This document shows, one piece after another, positions 16,356-24,573 of a stretch of 64,000 bases of DNA. The notes beneath the pieces are model-generated. The model had not been told where the DNA came from. It did no database searches and was given only the letters and a program-made list of their open reading frames with translations. The position numbers and the translations under genes were made by a program. The stretch is from Massilia sp. W12. GTDB lineage: Bacteria > Pseudomonadota > Gammaproteobacteria > Burkholderiales > Burkholderiaceae_D. Within the stretch, counting starts at the first letter, position 1; every line of letters starts with the position of its first letter. Location of the stretch: positions 2,418,001 to 2,482,000 of the forward strand of contig NZ_CP147776.1 in NCBI RefSeq assembly GCF_037300705.1. The letters are read 5' to 3'.

Positions 16356-17804
16356 ATGAGCAAAAAGCTATCGCTGTTGGATCTCGCATTCTTCATCGCC
16401 GAATCGGAAGCCAGCCCGAAGCATGTTGCGGGTCTGCTGATTTTTGAACGTCCGCCCAAAGGCGGCGCCGGCTATGCCAAGAAACTCTATCAAGACCTGC
16501 TGGCGGCCACCGATGTGCAGCCGCCGTTTAACCGGGTCATCAATTTTTCCCTGTCCGGCTGGCCTTGCTGGGAAGAAGTCGATGAAGTCGATTTAAGCCA
16601 GCACATCTTCTATCACAAGCTCAAACCTAAGCAAAACAGCCGCAGCGATTTATATCAATTCGTTTCGCAATTGCACACGCCGATGTTAGACCGTTCGCGC
16701 CCGCTGTGGGAAGCGCATGTGATCGACGGCTTGCCAGACGGGCGCTTTGCGCTGTACCAGAAAATGCACCATGCCTGCGCCGATGGCATCACCATGGCGC
16801 GCTGGACTGCCGAATGCCTGCAAGAGCAAGCTGATGCGGAACATTTTGTGCCGGTCTGGACGCTGCAATACAACAAGCGCAGCAGCGATAAACGGCGCGC
16901 GCAAAACCAGCAGATTCTGCAAAACATGATGAGCGGGGCCAAGGGCTTCGGTTTGCAAATGCTGGGCATCGGGCGCTTGGCCACCATGCTCTTGCTGGAA
17001 GCCGTCAATCTCACCAAAAACGCGATTGCCTTGCCCTTTGTGGCCAACGGCCACACCCCCTTGACGGGACAGGTTACGCGCGGCCGCCAGTTCGCCACGG
17101 TGAGCGTGCCGATGGAGCGCATCAACCATGTGCGCAATCTGACGCGCTCGACCTTGAACCATGTTGCGCTGACCTGCCTGGACGGCGCCTTGCACCGTTA
17201 TTTGCAAGATCAGGGCGTGAAGCTGGAACAACCGATCACGATTCAGATGCCGGTGAATCTGCGCCAGGAAGGTGAAAAATCGCTGGGCAATAAAATCGGC
17301 ATCATTCTGGTCGAGCTGTCCCCGCCCACCGATGATCCGTATGTGCGTTTGCGCAATATCGGCTTTTCGCTGCGCAATGTGCGCACCATGGTCGATTCCG
17401 TGGCACCGGCGGCAATTGAGTCTTACACCATCATCATGGGCCTGTTTGGCCAAATCGCCGAAATGCTGAATATGAGCGATAAAGCCCCGCCAACCGGCAA
17501 CACGCTGGTGTCGAATGTGCCGGGGCCGTCCAAACACCTGTATATGCGTGACGCGAAAATGCTGGAAATGCATCCGATTTCGACCTTGCCGCCATCCAAT
17601 CTGCTCAATATCACCCTGTTTTCCTACGCCGGGCAACTGGCTTTCGGCTTGATTGCCACCGACAAACTGCCCAATCTGGAGCGCCTGGCGGAATACATCG
17701 ATCAAAGTTTTACCGAACTGGAAAGCTCAGTCAGCGCGCCGCTGGCCCCGGCCAGGGAAGCGCCGGCCAAGCCGAAGAAGACCTTGAAGTTTTTCAAGGA
17801 GTAA
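16356..17804 (+). CDS. Wax ester synthase/diacylglycerol acyltransferase (WS/DGAT)
   Basis: 482 residues, family-typical. The acyl-CoA condensing motif HHxxxDG is HHACADG at residues 138-144, preceded by the RPLWEAHVIDGL motif (115-126). The C-terminal domain has the SNVPGP motif. The enzyme esterifies fatty alcohols or diacylglycerol with acyl-CoA, making storage wax or triacylglycerol at the inner membrane. It has its own 5' region and a perfect hairpin after the stop, so it is probably monocistronic. Confidence 0.9.
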   Translation: MSKKLSLLDLAFFIAESEASPKHVAGLLIFERPPKGGAGYAKKLYQDLLAATDVQPPFNRVINFSLSGWPCWEEVDEVDLSQHIFYHKLKPKQNSRSDLYQFVSQLHTPMLDRSRPLWEAHVIDGLPDGRFALYQKMHHACADGITMARWTAECLQEQADAEHFVPVWTLQYNKRSSDKRRAQNQQILQNMMSGAKGFGLQMLGIGRLATMLLLEAVNLTKNAIALPFVANGHTPLTGQVTRGRQFATVSVPMERINHVRNLTRSTLNHVALTCLDGALHRYLQDQGVKLEQPITIQMPVNLRQEGEKSLGNKIGIILVELSPPTDDPYVRLRNIGFSLRNVRTMVDSVAPAAIESYTIIMGLFGQIAEMLNMSDKAPPTGNTLVSNVPGPSKHLYMRDAKMLEMHPISTLPPSNLLNITLFSYAGQLAFGLIATDKLPNLERLAEYIDQSFTELESSVSAPLAPAREAPAKPKKTLKFFKE

Positions 17805-17806
17805 GG

Positions 17807-17828
17807 GCAGGGGGGATTTCCCCCCTGC
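17807..17828 (+). terminator. Hairpin terminator after the WS/DGAT gene
   Basis: A perfect 9-bp stem (GCAGGGGGG with CCCCCCTGC) around a 4-base ATTT loop, starting 3 bases after the stop codon. Only TT follows, so it is a weak intrinsic terminator. Confidence 0.55.
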
Positions 17829-17837
17829 TTGGATGGT

Positions 17838-17859
17838 CTGAATTCGGCTGAATAGTCAC
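17838..17859 (+). repeat. R1 repeat end, upstream of the Tai4 gene
   Basis: A 22-base segment containing GAATTCGGCTGAATAGTCAC, identical to the end of the R1 copy at 25993-26014. It lies 50 bases before the Tai4 start codon. The rest of R1 is missing here. Confidence 0.7.
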
Positions 17860-17909
17860 CCGGGAGCAAAATATCGGACGGATCGCGCCAATTTTTGGAG
17901 GCTTTCCTA

Positions 17910-18368
17910 ATGTGTGCATATTACAGATATATATTCTTGGCGGCTTTGGCGTTTATTCCACCTGTGAGTAATGCAAAAAACGGGGCAACGCATTCACCTC
18001 AAGCCGGAATGCGTACTTATGCGCAGAATTATAAAGACATGGTGCTGGCAAGCTGCATCGCAAGCGCTTATGCCAATGAGAAGAAGGCGGCAATTGATGC
18101 TGGAAGCAGTGTCAGCGCATTGCGTGACTGGACTTACTATGATTTGGAAAAAAGCCCGGATGCGGTCAAGACTTTGATTGAAGCATATTTGGCGCGTGAT
18201 TATCACAACCCGCTGGTTGAATCAGAAGTCAAAGGCGTCAGATTTGATCTCCTCAAATGCCTGGACTTGTACCACAGCAAAGATCTGGACAGCCTTGTCA
18301 AAAGCGTTGTCATCAAACCTAAACACACTTATCGGCAAGATAATCCGCTTCCCTTGAAATCGAAGTGA
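17910..18368 (+). CDS. tai4: Type VI amidase immunity protein, Tai4 family (orphan)
   Basis: 152 residues from the ATG at 17910, chosen because GGAGG lies 8 bases upstream. A signal peptide (about 1-21) leads to the periplasm, where Tai4 neutralises Tae4 amidases. The body matches the Tai4 pattern I know: YAQNYKDMVLASCIASAYANEKKAA, SSVSALRDWTYYDLEKSP, NPLVESEVKGVRFDLLKCLDLYHSKDL. No Tae4 gene is adjacent: a WS/DGAT gene lies upstream and a convergent LPMO downstream. It is therefore an orphan immunity gene, possibly protecting against kin effectors or left after effector loss. An R1 repeat end lies just before it. Confidence 0.85.
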   Translation: MCAYYRYIFLAALAFIPPVSNAKNGATHSPQAGMRTYAQNYKDMVLASCIASAYANEKKAAIDAGSSVSALRDWTYYDLEKSPDAVKTLIEAYLARDYHNPLVESEVKGVRFDLLKCLDLYHSKDLDSLVKSVVIKPKHTYRQDNPLPLKSK

Positions 18369-18389
18369 GTCGCAATACTTGCCGGAAAC

Positions 18390-18421
18390 AAAAAACGCCA
18401 GGACTCGCCTGGCGTTTTTTT
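18390..18421. terminator. Bidirectional intrinsic terminator between tai4 and the LPMO gene
   Basis: AACGCCAGG pairs with CCTGGCGTT around a 5-base loop, flanked by an A run on the left and a T run on the right. It can stop transcription of both convergent genes. Confidence 0.88.
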
Positions 18422-18436
18422 CACAAACTCACGGCA

Positions 18437-19855
18437 TCAACGCGCTGCCGCCACATCCCAAGCCTGGCTCCAGGCGCTGCCAAAACCCGGCTCATAATAC
18501 GCCGCCGCGCTATTGCACCAGGATGTATAAGGCCACGGTTTGCAAACATACACGCGCCCATCACGCCCTTGCACCTTGCTGCCGGCCACATAGCTGCCCA
18601 CGCCGCTCGGATATACCGGCAGATTGGATGGGCCGGCCAGATTGATTTTCTGGTTCTTTTGCAAAACCTGTTTTTGCCCGTTTTGCATCCAGGACACCAG
18701 CATAATCAGATCATATTCGCCCGGGGTTAATCCGCTGGCGGTAAAACTGATGTCTTTGCCGCCATTCAGGCTGTCAATATGATGCAGCACGCCAAAATCA
18801 CGGCTCTTGCTGGCCAGTTTGATGTCCACCGTCTGCGCCATGCCGGTGAACACATTCATTTTGAAACTGGCCTGGCCGCTGGCGTTGATGCTGCTGGCGG
18901 AAATGTTTTGCATGCCGAATTTGCTTTCTGGCCCAGGGCCAGGATCGGGCGTCTTGGTCGCCACTTCAACCCGGATCAAGGCGCTGTCTTTGGCCACATA
19001 CACATCATTCACGCCATCAGCTGGCGTCACCACACCGCCACTCAATACACCGGCCTGAATGCCATTCTTTTTCGCATTGACTGCTGTTGCCAGCAGGCGC
19101 GGCCATTTGGCGGCGGCGCCGTCGGCGGCGCTGGCGATGGTGATGCTGGTATTGTAGGAAGTCACCTCGCCATTGGCGTTAAAGACGCGCGTGCCGGCGG
19201 TGCTGCCGACTGGCAAATCGCTGCTGCCGATAATTGAACCGATTTTATTCAAAGCAGGCGGCGGGCCGGCTTCAAAATTCACGTCCATCACGTTATAAAA
19301 ACTGTTGACCGTGTCGGCCACATCCCACACCGACAAAATCAAGTGATAGCCGTTGCGGCTGGGCACGCTGCAATTGTGATTGGCCAGCTCAGAAGTGGAG
19401 GGCACCGGTTTGCCGCCGCCATAATTGACGGTGCAAAACGGTTGCGCTTCAAACTGGGCGCGCGAAATCGGCGCATTCGGGTCCCAGTTTTCTTTGGTGA
19501 TCCAGTAGCGGATATCGCGGCTGGCGTGCGGCGCGGTGAAGCGCCATTGGAAGATGTTGGGGCCGCTTTTGAGATTGATTTTGCTCCAGCGTCCCACCGA
19601 TTGCTCGTTTAGCGGCGCCCAGTTGCTGCTGCCGGCGGCGGCGATTGCGCCATCTTTCGGCCCGCTTTCCGGATAGCGGTCAGCGCCTTCCACGCTTTGC
19701 GGCTCCCATTGAATGGCGCCGCAATTCAGATTGACATTGGTGTGGCACAGATGCGGGCGGGAGTTCAGCAGATAACCGTGGGCAAACGCTTGTGAACTCA
19801 GGGATAAAACAGTCAAAGCGAGCGCTGCGCGGCCCGCTGCAAGGGGAAAATGCAT
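18437..19855 (-). CDS. GbpA-type lytic polysaccharide monooxygenase (AA10) with chitin-binding module
   Basis: 472 residues from the ATG at 19855 (GGAGA upstream). A Sec signal peptide ends in QAFA so that His26 becomes the mature N-terminal His of the copper brace; the second brace His is probably His110 (FTAPHASRD). Domain order follows Vibrio GbpA: AA10 catalytic domain (to about 205), two beta-rich middle domains (about 215-400) and a C-terminal CBM5/12-like chitin-binding module (CKPWPYTSWC..YEPG..WSQAW). It oxidatively cleaves chitin and may mediate attachment. A strong palindrome lies about 118 bases upstream. It is monocistronic, ending at the shared terminator. Confidence 0.92.
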   Translation of the reverse strand: MHFPLAAGRAALALTVLSLSSQAFAHGYLLNSRPHLCHTNVNLNCGAIQWEPQSVEGADRYPESGPKDGAIAAAGSSNWAPLNEQSVGRWSKINLKSGPNIFQWRFTAPHASRDIRYWITKENWDPNAPISRAQFEAQPFCTVNYGGGKPVPSTSELANHNCSVPSRNGYHLILSVWDVADTVNSFYNVMDVNFEAGPPPALNKIGSIIGSSDLPVGSTAGTRVFNANGEVTSYNTSITIASAADGAAAKWPRLLATAVNAKKNGIQAGVLSGGVVTPADGVNDVYVAKDSALIRVEVATKTPDPGPGPESKFGMQNISASSINASGQASFKMNVFTGMAQTVDIKLASKSRDFGVLHHIDSLNGGKDISFTASGLTPGEYDLIMLVSWMQNGQKQVLQKNQKINLAGPSNLPVYPSGVGSYVAGSKVQGRDGRVYVCKPWPYTSWCNSAAAYYEPGFGSAWSQAWDVAAAR

Positions 19856-19972
19856 GATTGTCTCCGTATTTTTGGTGGGTTTTGTTGTACGAGTTTTGCC
19901 GCCGGCAAGGCGCAAAGCCTGAATGGTGCTGACTGGAGGCGTCCTGGCTTGTGGCTGGCGCGCCCGGCATTA

Positions 19973-19990
19973 TATTGGTTAGTACCAATA
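19973..19990. promoter_or_regulatory. Palindromic operator candidate upstream of the chitin LPMO
   Basis: TATTGG-6 bases-CCAATA is a perfect inverted repeat, and on the minus strand a further TGGTATTGG half-site lies nearby (19995-20004). The TGGTA..TACCA flavour resembles GntR-family (NagQ/DasR-like) sites that respond to GlcNAc metabolism. No regulator gene is in the window, so the identity is inferred. Confidence 0.45.
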
Positions 19991-20343
19991 CAATGCCAAT
20001 ACCAGTATGCGGATTCTAATCCTGACTTCTTGATTTGACAAGAATGAATCTTTTTCTTTTGTGAATTTGCATTATTCACTATTGTACATGAATAATTTTG
20101 CATATTCGCTAATTTATTGAGTCAATTATTCACCTTCAAGAGTGAAAGAAGTCATGTCATGAGATGGAGGAATAGCATTCTATGCAAATTGGTATGCACA
20201 AGATGGCGCCAGTGTGGCAGGTCGACTTGAAAGTTTTGGATTGAGGCGCTGGTCGCGCCAAGCGCGCTTCGTCGCCCATGCCGCCGAGGCTGCCCTGAGT
20301 GAACGGAAATTGGCGCGCAATGCGGCAAAGGCAGGAAAAACAA

Positions 20344-20376
20344 GCGGGTGCACAGACTCAACGTCTGCACACCCGC
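20344..20376. other. Near-perfect hairpin in the intergenic region
   Basis: A 14-base arm (20344-20357) pairs with 20363-20376 with a two-base mismatch in the middle, around a TCAAC loop. There is no T run and no second copy in the window. Its role is unknown. Confidence 0.45.
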
Positions 20377-20784
20377 AGCGGCAGGGGCAGGGGCGCGCAC
20401 ATCTCCGTGCTGATTTTGGGCAACGGAGGCTCAAGCAAATCCATGGCAGGCGGGTAGGGGCGTGCCATCAAATCATTTTCAGCAACAGGCGGCAGGTGCG
20501 CAATTACAAGGCATTACAGCAAACCGAAGCCAACTCAGCATGCAATCTGATGCTGACCCATTCTTTGCGTAAATTGTTATCTGTACAGCACATGGTTTAC
20601 TTTCCTCTTTACATGACCTCAATTTTTAATTAAGGTTGACATGCATCGCGAATTTCAAAACGCCAGTATGCAGATGCATCAAAGCAGCACAACACTTACA
20701 GCCCTCCCACAAGCACAGCTTAAGCCGCGATTGGCTTCCTATCGCGCAATGGCTTTTACATACTCAACCTACAGGAGAACAACA

Positions 20785-21390
20785 ATGGCATTTTCAGGAA
20801 AATTGACAACGCTTTCCAAGCTCTTCGTCGCAGCGACGTTGACCATGGGTACAATCGCCAGCGCTGCCGCCAGCGTGACTTTTCACTACACCGGCAATCC
20901 TTTTTCTGCTCAATACAGTAACCCCAGCCTGAGCGGCAAGCACATTGTCGGCTCGGTCACGTTTGATGATTCAGTGCGCGGCTTTACGGGTGAGGTTGGT
21001 CAAGCGGCCATCCAATCCTGGTCGATTGGCGTCGCCAACACCCCTTCGATTCAATTTAACAGCACGGCAAACGCCACGGATAGTAATTGGCCGCTGTGGT
21101 TCCGCTTCGATCAAGGTGTGATTACCGGCTGGCAGTTCCTGGCCAGAGAATCTACAGCGGATCAATTCCCTGAAATTTACACAACGCACAATTCGCCATA
21201 TTCGTATATTTTATCCACTGGCGATTACTATTCTTCCGATAGATCAAATCGTATGTCCGGCTTGAATATCAACAGCGCCGGGGTGTGGGCCGCGCCAGTG
21301 CCTGAAACCAGCAGCGCATTGATGATGCTGGCGGGCTTGGGCGTATTGCTGACGTCTATGCGCAAACGGGTTGGCGCTATCAAACACTGA
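20785..21390 (+). CDS. PEP-CTERM sorting domain protein
   Basis: 201 residues from the ATG at 20785 (AGGAG upstream); a longer in-frame reading lacks support. A signal peptide (about 1-28, IASAAAS) is followed by a beta-rich soluble domain of unknown family, then a C-terminal sorting signal: VPETSS, a hydrophobic helix (ALMMLAGLGVLLTS) and basic MRKR. Such proteins are processed by an exosortase and usually belong to an exopolysaccharide or biofilm matrix. No exosortase gene is in this window. It is monocistronic. Confidence 0.8.
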   Translation: MAFSGKLTTLSKLFVAATLTMGTIASAAASVTFHYTGNPFSAQYSNPSLSGKHIVGSVTFDDSVRGFTGEVGQAAIQSWSIGVANTPSIQFNSTANATDSNWPLWFRFDQGVITGWQFLARESTADQFPEIYTTHNSPYSYILSTGDYYSSDRSNRMSGLNINSAGVWAAPVPETSSALMMLAGLGVLLTSMRKRVGAIKH

Positions 21391-21680
21391 AGCAATGCCG
21401 GATTGCCGTTTGCCGATGGCATGCTTGCGCAAATAAATCATCACTATCCGCTGCCGGCAAAAAACCGGCTGGCGGATTAATGGCAAGGTCTTTTTTGTGC
21501 GCATAATTTCGTATAATTTGCATTATGTAAAATAGCATTTATCTGAGAACACATGCTTTTGCAGCGCAAGCCTGCCCGCTGATTGTTCGGCCAGCCTGAT
21601 CAACGCCGCGCTTGACTGCTCAATCCGCTGCGCAGCGCAAAGAAGCAAATCCCTGCTTCCCCGATAAAATCATTCGGATC

Positions 21681-22745
21681 TCAATCCTGCAACGCCACCG
21701 ATTTGATTTGCACCCACAGCGCCAGGCCAGGCCGCAAGGCCAGCGTGGCGGCGGCGCGGCGGGTTACGCGCGCCAGCAGAAAACATTCGCCCACTTGCAG
21801 CCGCACCAGCATGTGCGCCGGGTGTTCATCATCCAATAGCTGATCGACCACGCCCGGCAAGACATTTTGGATTGTGCTCACGCCGGGCTGCGTGGCCAGA
21901 CTGACATCGCGCGCTAAAATCCGCACGCGCACATTTTGGCCCAAGGCTAAACCGCGTTCGCGCGCCCACAGGCTGCCGCCGGCAAAATCCAGGCGCATTA
22001 AATGCCATTGCGCATCAAAAGCCCCAACTTGCGCCTGCAATACCGGGCCGATGTCTTCGCCCAGGCGAATCGGCAAATCATGTGCGCTCAAGACCTCGGC
22101 TAATGGCCCGCAAGCCAACATCCGCCCATCTTTGAGCGCCAGCAAATGATCCGCCAGACGCAATACTTCATCCGCCGCATGGCTGACATACAGCATGGGA
22201 ATCTGTAATTCATCGCGCAAGCGCTGCAGATACGGCAAAATTTCCTGTTTGCGCGCCGCATCCAAGGCCGCCAGCGGTTCGTCCAACAGCAAAATGCGCG
22301 GATTCACCGCCAAGGCGCGCGCCATCGCCACGCGCTGCCGCTCGCCCCCGGACAAGCGTTCAGGCCGGCGCCCCAATAAATGAAAAATACCAAATAAATC
22401 AATGACTTGCGCCAGGCGTGCCGGAGCCGCATCGGGGCTGCGGCGCAAGCCGAACTGCAGGTTTTCCTGCACCGTTAAATGCGGAAACAGTGCGGCATCC
22501 TGAAACACATAGCCGATTGCGCGCTGATGCGGCGGGGTGAAATGGGCGCCGTCTTGCCACACCGCGTCGCCGACTTGTAAATAAGCGCCCGGTGCGCGCT
22601 CCAGACCGGCAATGCAGCGCAACAGCGTGGTTTTCCCGGAGCCGGATGGGCCAAACAGGGCGCACACGCCCTGCCCTGGCAAACGCACATCCACATCCAA
22701 GGCAAAGCCAGACCAAGCCAAAGCAAAGCGCGCACAAATCGTCAT
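21681..22745 (-). CDS. modC: Molybdate ABC transporter ATPase ModC
   Basis: 354 residues. Walker A GPSGSGKTT (about 33-41), Q-loop VFQDAALFPHLTV, signature LSGGERQRVAMARAL, Walker B ILLLDEPLAALD and switch His (YVSHAADEV) are all present. A C-terminal TOBE/Mop-like domain (about 290-354) could bind oxyanions. It energises molybdate uptake with ModA and ModB encoded immediately upstream on the same strand, 2 bases away. Family member identity (Mo versus other) rests on the operon and the Mop-like tail. Confidence 0.9.
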   Translation of the reverse strand: MTICARFALAWSGFALDVDVRLPGQGVCALFGPSGSGKTTLLRCIAGLERAPGAYLQVGDAVWQDGAHFTPPHQRAIGYVFQDAALFPHLTVQENLQFGLRRSPDAAPARLAQVIDLFGIFHLLGRRPERLSGGERQRVAMARALAVNPRILLLDEPLAALDAARKQEILPYLQRLRDELQIPMLYVSHAADEVLRLADHLLALKDGRMLACGPLAEVLSAHDLPIRLGEDIGPVLQAQVGAFDAQWHLMRLDFAGGSLWARERGLALGQNVRVRILARDVSLATQPGVSTIQNVLPGVVDQLLDDEHPAHMLVRLQVGECFLLARVTRRAAATLALRPGLALWVQIKSVALQD

Positions 22746-22747
22746 CT

Positions 22748-23449
22748 TCAGCCCTCGCGCCGCGCATTGCGGCGCACAGCATGCAGCGCCAGCAAGACCG
22801 TAAATGAAAACAGCAGCAAAATCGCGGCTAAACGATGCGCTTGCGCCAGTTCCAGCGCTTCCACATGATCATAGATTTGCACCGAAGCCACGCGCGTCAC
22901 GCCGGGCAGATTGCCGCCTATCATCAAAACCACGCCGAATTCGCCCACGGTATGGGCGAAGGTCATCACAAGCGCGGTGATGAAACCGGGGCGCGCGAGC
23001 GGCAGCGCGACACTGAAAAACGCATCCAGCGGACTTGCGCGCAACATCGCCGCCGCTTCTAAAAAACGCTTGTCAATCGCTTCAAATGCGCTTTGCAAGG
23101 GTTGCACCATAAACGGCAAGGAATATAAAACCGAGGCGATCACCAGGCCGGCGAAGGTAAACGGCAAGGGCGGCAGTCCCAGCGCCAGGGTGAGTTGGCC
23201 GAGCGGCCCTTGCGGCCCCATCGCCAGCAAAAGATAAAAGCCCAGCACCGAGGGCGGTAAGACTAAGGGCATGGCGACAATCGCCGCCAGCGGCGCGCGC
23301 CATTTGCTTTTGCTGCGCGCCAGCCACCAGGCCAGGGGCGTGCCCAGCAGCAATAAAATCAGGGTGACTATCGCCGCTAAGCGTGCCGTCAGCCACAGCG
23401 CCTGCCAGTCGTCCGGCTGCAAGGCGAAGAAAGCGCCCCCATCCATCAA
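22748..23449 (-). CDS. modB: Molybdate ABC transporter permease ModB
   Basis: 233 residues with five or six membrane segments and the permease EAA-type loop ([25 protein letters not shown]). It forms the membrane channel of the ModABC importer. It overlaps modA by 4 bases upstream and precedes modC by 2 bases, so the three genes are translated as a unit. Confidence 0.9.
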   Translation of the reverse strand: MMDGGAFFALQPDDWQALWLTARLAAIVTLILLLLGTPLAWWLARSKSKWRAPLAAIVAMPLVLPPSVLGFYLLLAMGPQGPLGQLTLALGLPPLPFTFAGLVIASVLYSLPFMVQPLQSAFEAIDKRFLEAAAMLRASPLDAFFSVALPLARPGFITALVMTFAHTVGEFGVVLMIGGNLPGVTRVASVQIYDHVEALELAQAHRLAAILLLFSFTVLLALHAVRRNARREG

Positions 23450-24231
23450 GGCCCTGCCTTGCCTGGCGGCGGTAAGAGAAAGCCATATTTTTCAAGAATC
23501 CCGCGCGCGGTTTCCTGCAAGATAAAAGCGGCGAATTGTTTGGCGGCAGGGTTGTCGGCGGCGCGTTTGGTGAGGATGAAACCTTGCTCTAAGGGCGGGT
23601 GCAGATTCTGTGGAATCAGGCTGTAGCCGCCTTGCGCCGCCAGCGCCGGACTTTTCGCCAGAGCCAGCGCGAGAATGCCGGCTTGCGCATTGCCGCTTTG
23701 CACGAATTGCGCCGCATGCGCAATGTTTTCGCCATACACCAGCTTGCTTTGCACCTTGTCCCACAGCCCGAGGCTGCGCAAGGCGGCTTCGGCGCGCTGG
23801 CCGTATGGCGCATGTTTGGGGTTGGCGATGGCGATGCGGACAAAGCGCGCTTGCGCCAAATCCGGCAATTGCAATTGCGCCGCATCAGGCTGCCGGCTCC
23901 AAATCACTAAGCGGCCAAAGGCATAGGTTTGCACAGTGGAAGCGGCGAAACCTTGCGCATGCAAATCGCGCGCATAGGCGATATCCGCCGAAAAATACAC
24001 ATCAAACGGCGCCCCCTGCTTGATCTGGGCATGAAATTTACCGGAAGAGCCGTAGCTGACATCAACTTGCAAGCCGGGCTGCTGTTTTTCATAAGCGGCG
24101 ATGATCTCATCCATGGCGAATTTCAAATCCGCCGCCGCCGCCACTTGCAGCTTGGCGGCATGCGCACCGGCGCTGCAAGACAAGGCGCACAGCAGCAGAC
24201 AGCGCAATAGACGGGGGAAAAGTTTCATCAC
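23446..24231 (-). CDS. modA: Molybdate-binding periplasmic protein ModA
   Basis: 261 residues. A signal peptide ([25 protein letters not shown]) precedes the mature start [17 protein letters not shown], a typical ModA opening. Oxyanion-binding motifs [24 protein letters not shown] and a C-terminal [11 protein letters not shown] are in place. It captures molybdate in the periplasm and delivers it to ModB. It is the first gene of modABC; the 75 bases upstream show no clear ModE palindrome. Confidence 0.92.
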   Translation of the reverse strand: MMKLFPRLLRCLLLCALSCSAGAHAAKLQVAAAADLKFAMDEIIAAYEKQQPGLQVDVSYGSSGKFHAQIKQGAPFDVYFSADIAYARDLHAQGFAASTVQTYAFGRLVIWSRQPDAAQLQLPDLAQARFVRIAIANPKHAPYGQRAEAALRSLGLWDKVQSKLVYGENIAHAAQFVQSGNAQAGILALALAKSPALAAQGGYSLIPQNLHPPLEQGFILTKRAADNPAAKQFAAFILQETARGILEKYGFLLPPPGKAGP

Positions 24232-24306
24232 ACAGGCCCGGGACAGGAAAAGTCTTATTTTGCCAGAAGCCGCCGCCCTGCCCGGTTTTTATCCGCCGAA
24301 TATGCT

Positions 24307-24573
24307 TCAGTGCGCTTCACGGGTATGCCAGATGCGCAAAACGTAAATTGTTTGCGCCTGGATTGCATAGCGGATTTCATATTCCGTCAGCAGCAGGCGG
24401 CGCACTTCACGCGGCGAAAATTGATGCAATTGTTCGCCTATGCGCGGGTGTTGCAACTGACCTTGCGGGGCATGGCTCAATTTTTTGAAAATGTTGATGG
24501 CGGCGCGCCAGAAAATCATACAGGCGCGCCAAGTCTGTCCAGAAGGTTTGTGACTGAATTGACGGTATGCCAT
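24307..24573 (-). CDS. RelE/ParE-type toxin, no antitoxin gene adjacent
   Basis: 88 residues from the ATG at 24573. The C-terminal core is typical of RelE/ParE toxins: VRRLLLTEYEIRYAIQAQTIYVLRIWHTRE. These inhibit translation or gyrase and are normally neutralised by an antitoxin encoded just upstream. Here the upstream gene is a patatin, overlapped by ATGA, and no antitoxin-like frame is visible in the 75 bases downstream. So the gene is solitary and translationally coupled to the phospholipase. It may be a domesticated or inactive toxin. Confidence 0.75.
   Translation of the reverse strand: MAYRQFSHKPSGQTWRACMIFWRAAINIFKKLSHAPQGQLQHPRIGEQLHQFSPREVRRLLLTEYEIRYAIQAQTIYVLRIWHTREAH

Larger units (their letters stand above)
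19856..20784. other. Long intergenic region between the LPMO and PEP-CTERM genes
   Basis: 929 bases without a supported gene. The part next to the LPMO holds a palindromic operator candidate (19973-19990) and AT-rich promoter-like DNA (20030-20120). An almost perfect hairpin lies at 20344-20376. Frames across 20214-20633 have no start context or family sequence. Confidence 0.5.

Noticed and set aside
20214-20633. 139-codon frame in the LPMO-PEP-CTERM gap
   Set aside because: No start context, no recognisable domain, and it spans a hairpin; treated as non-coding.
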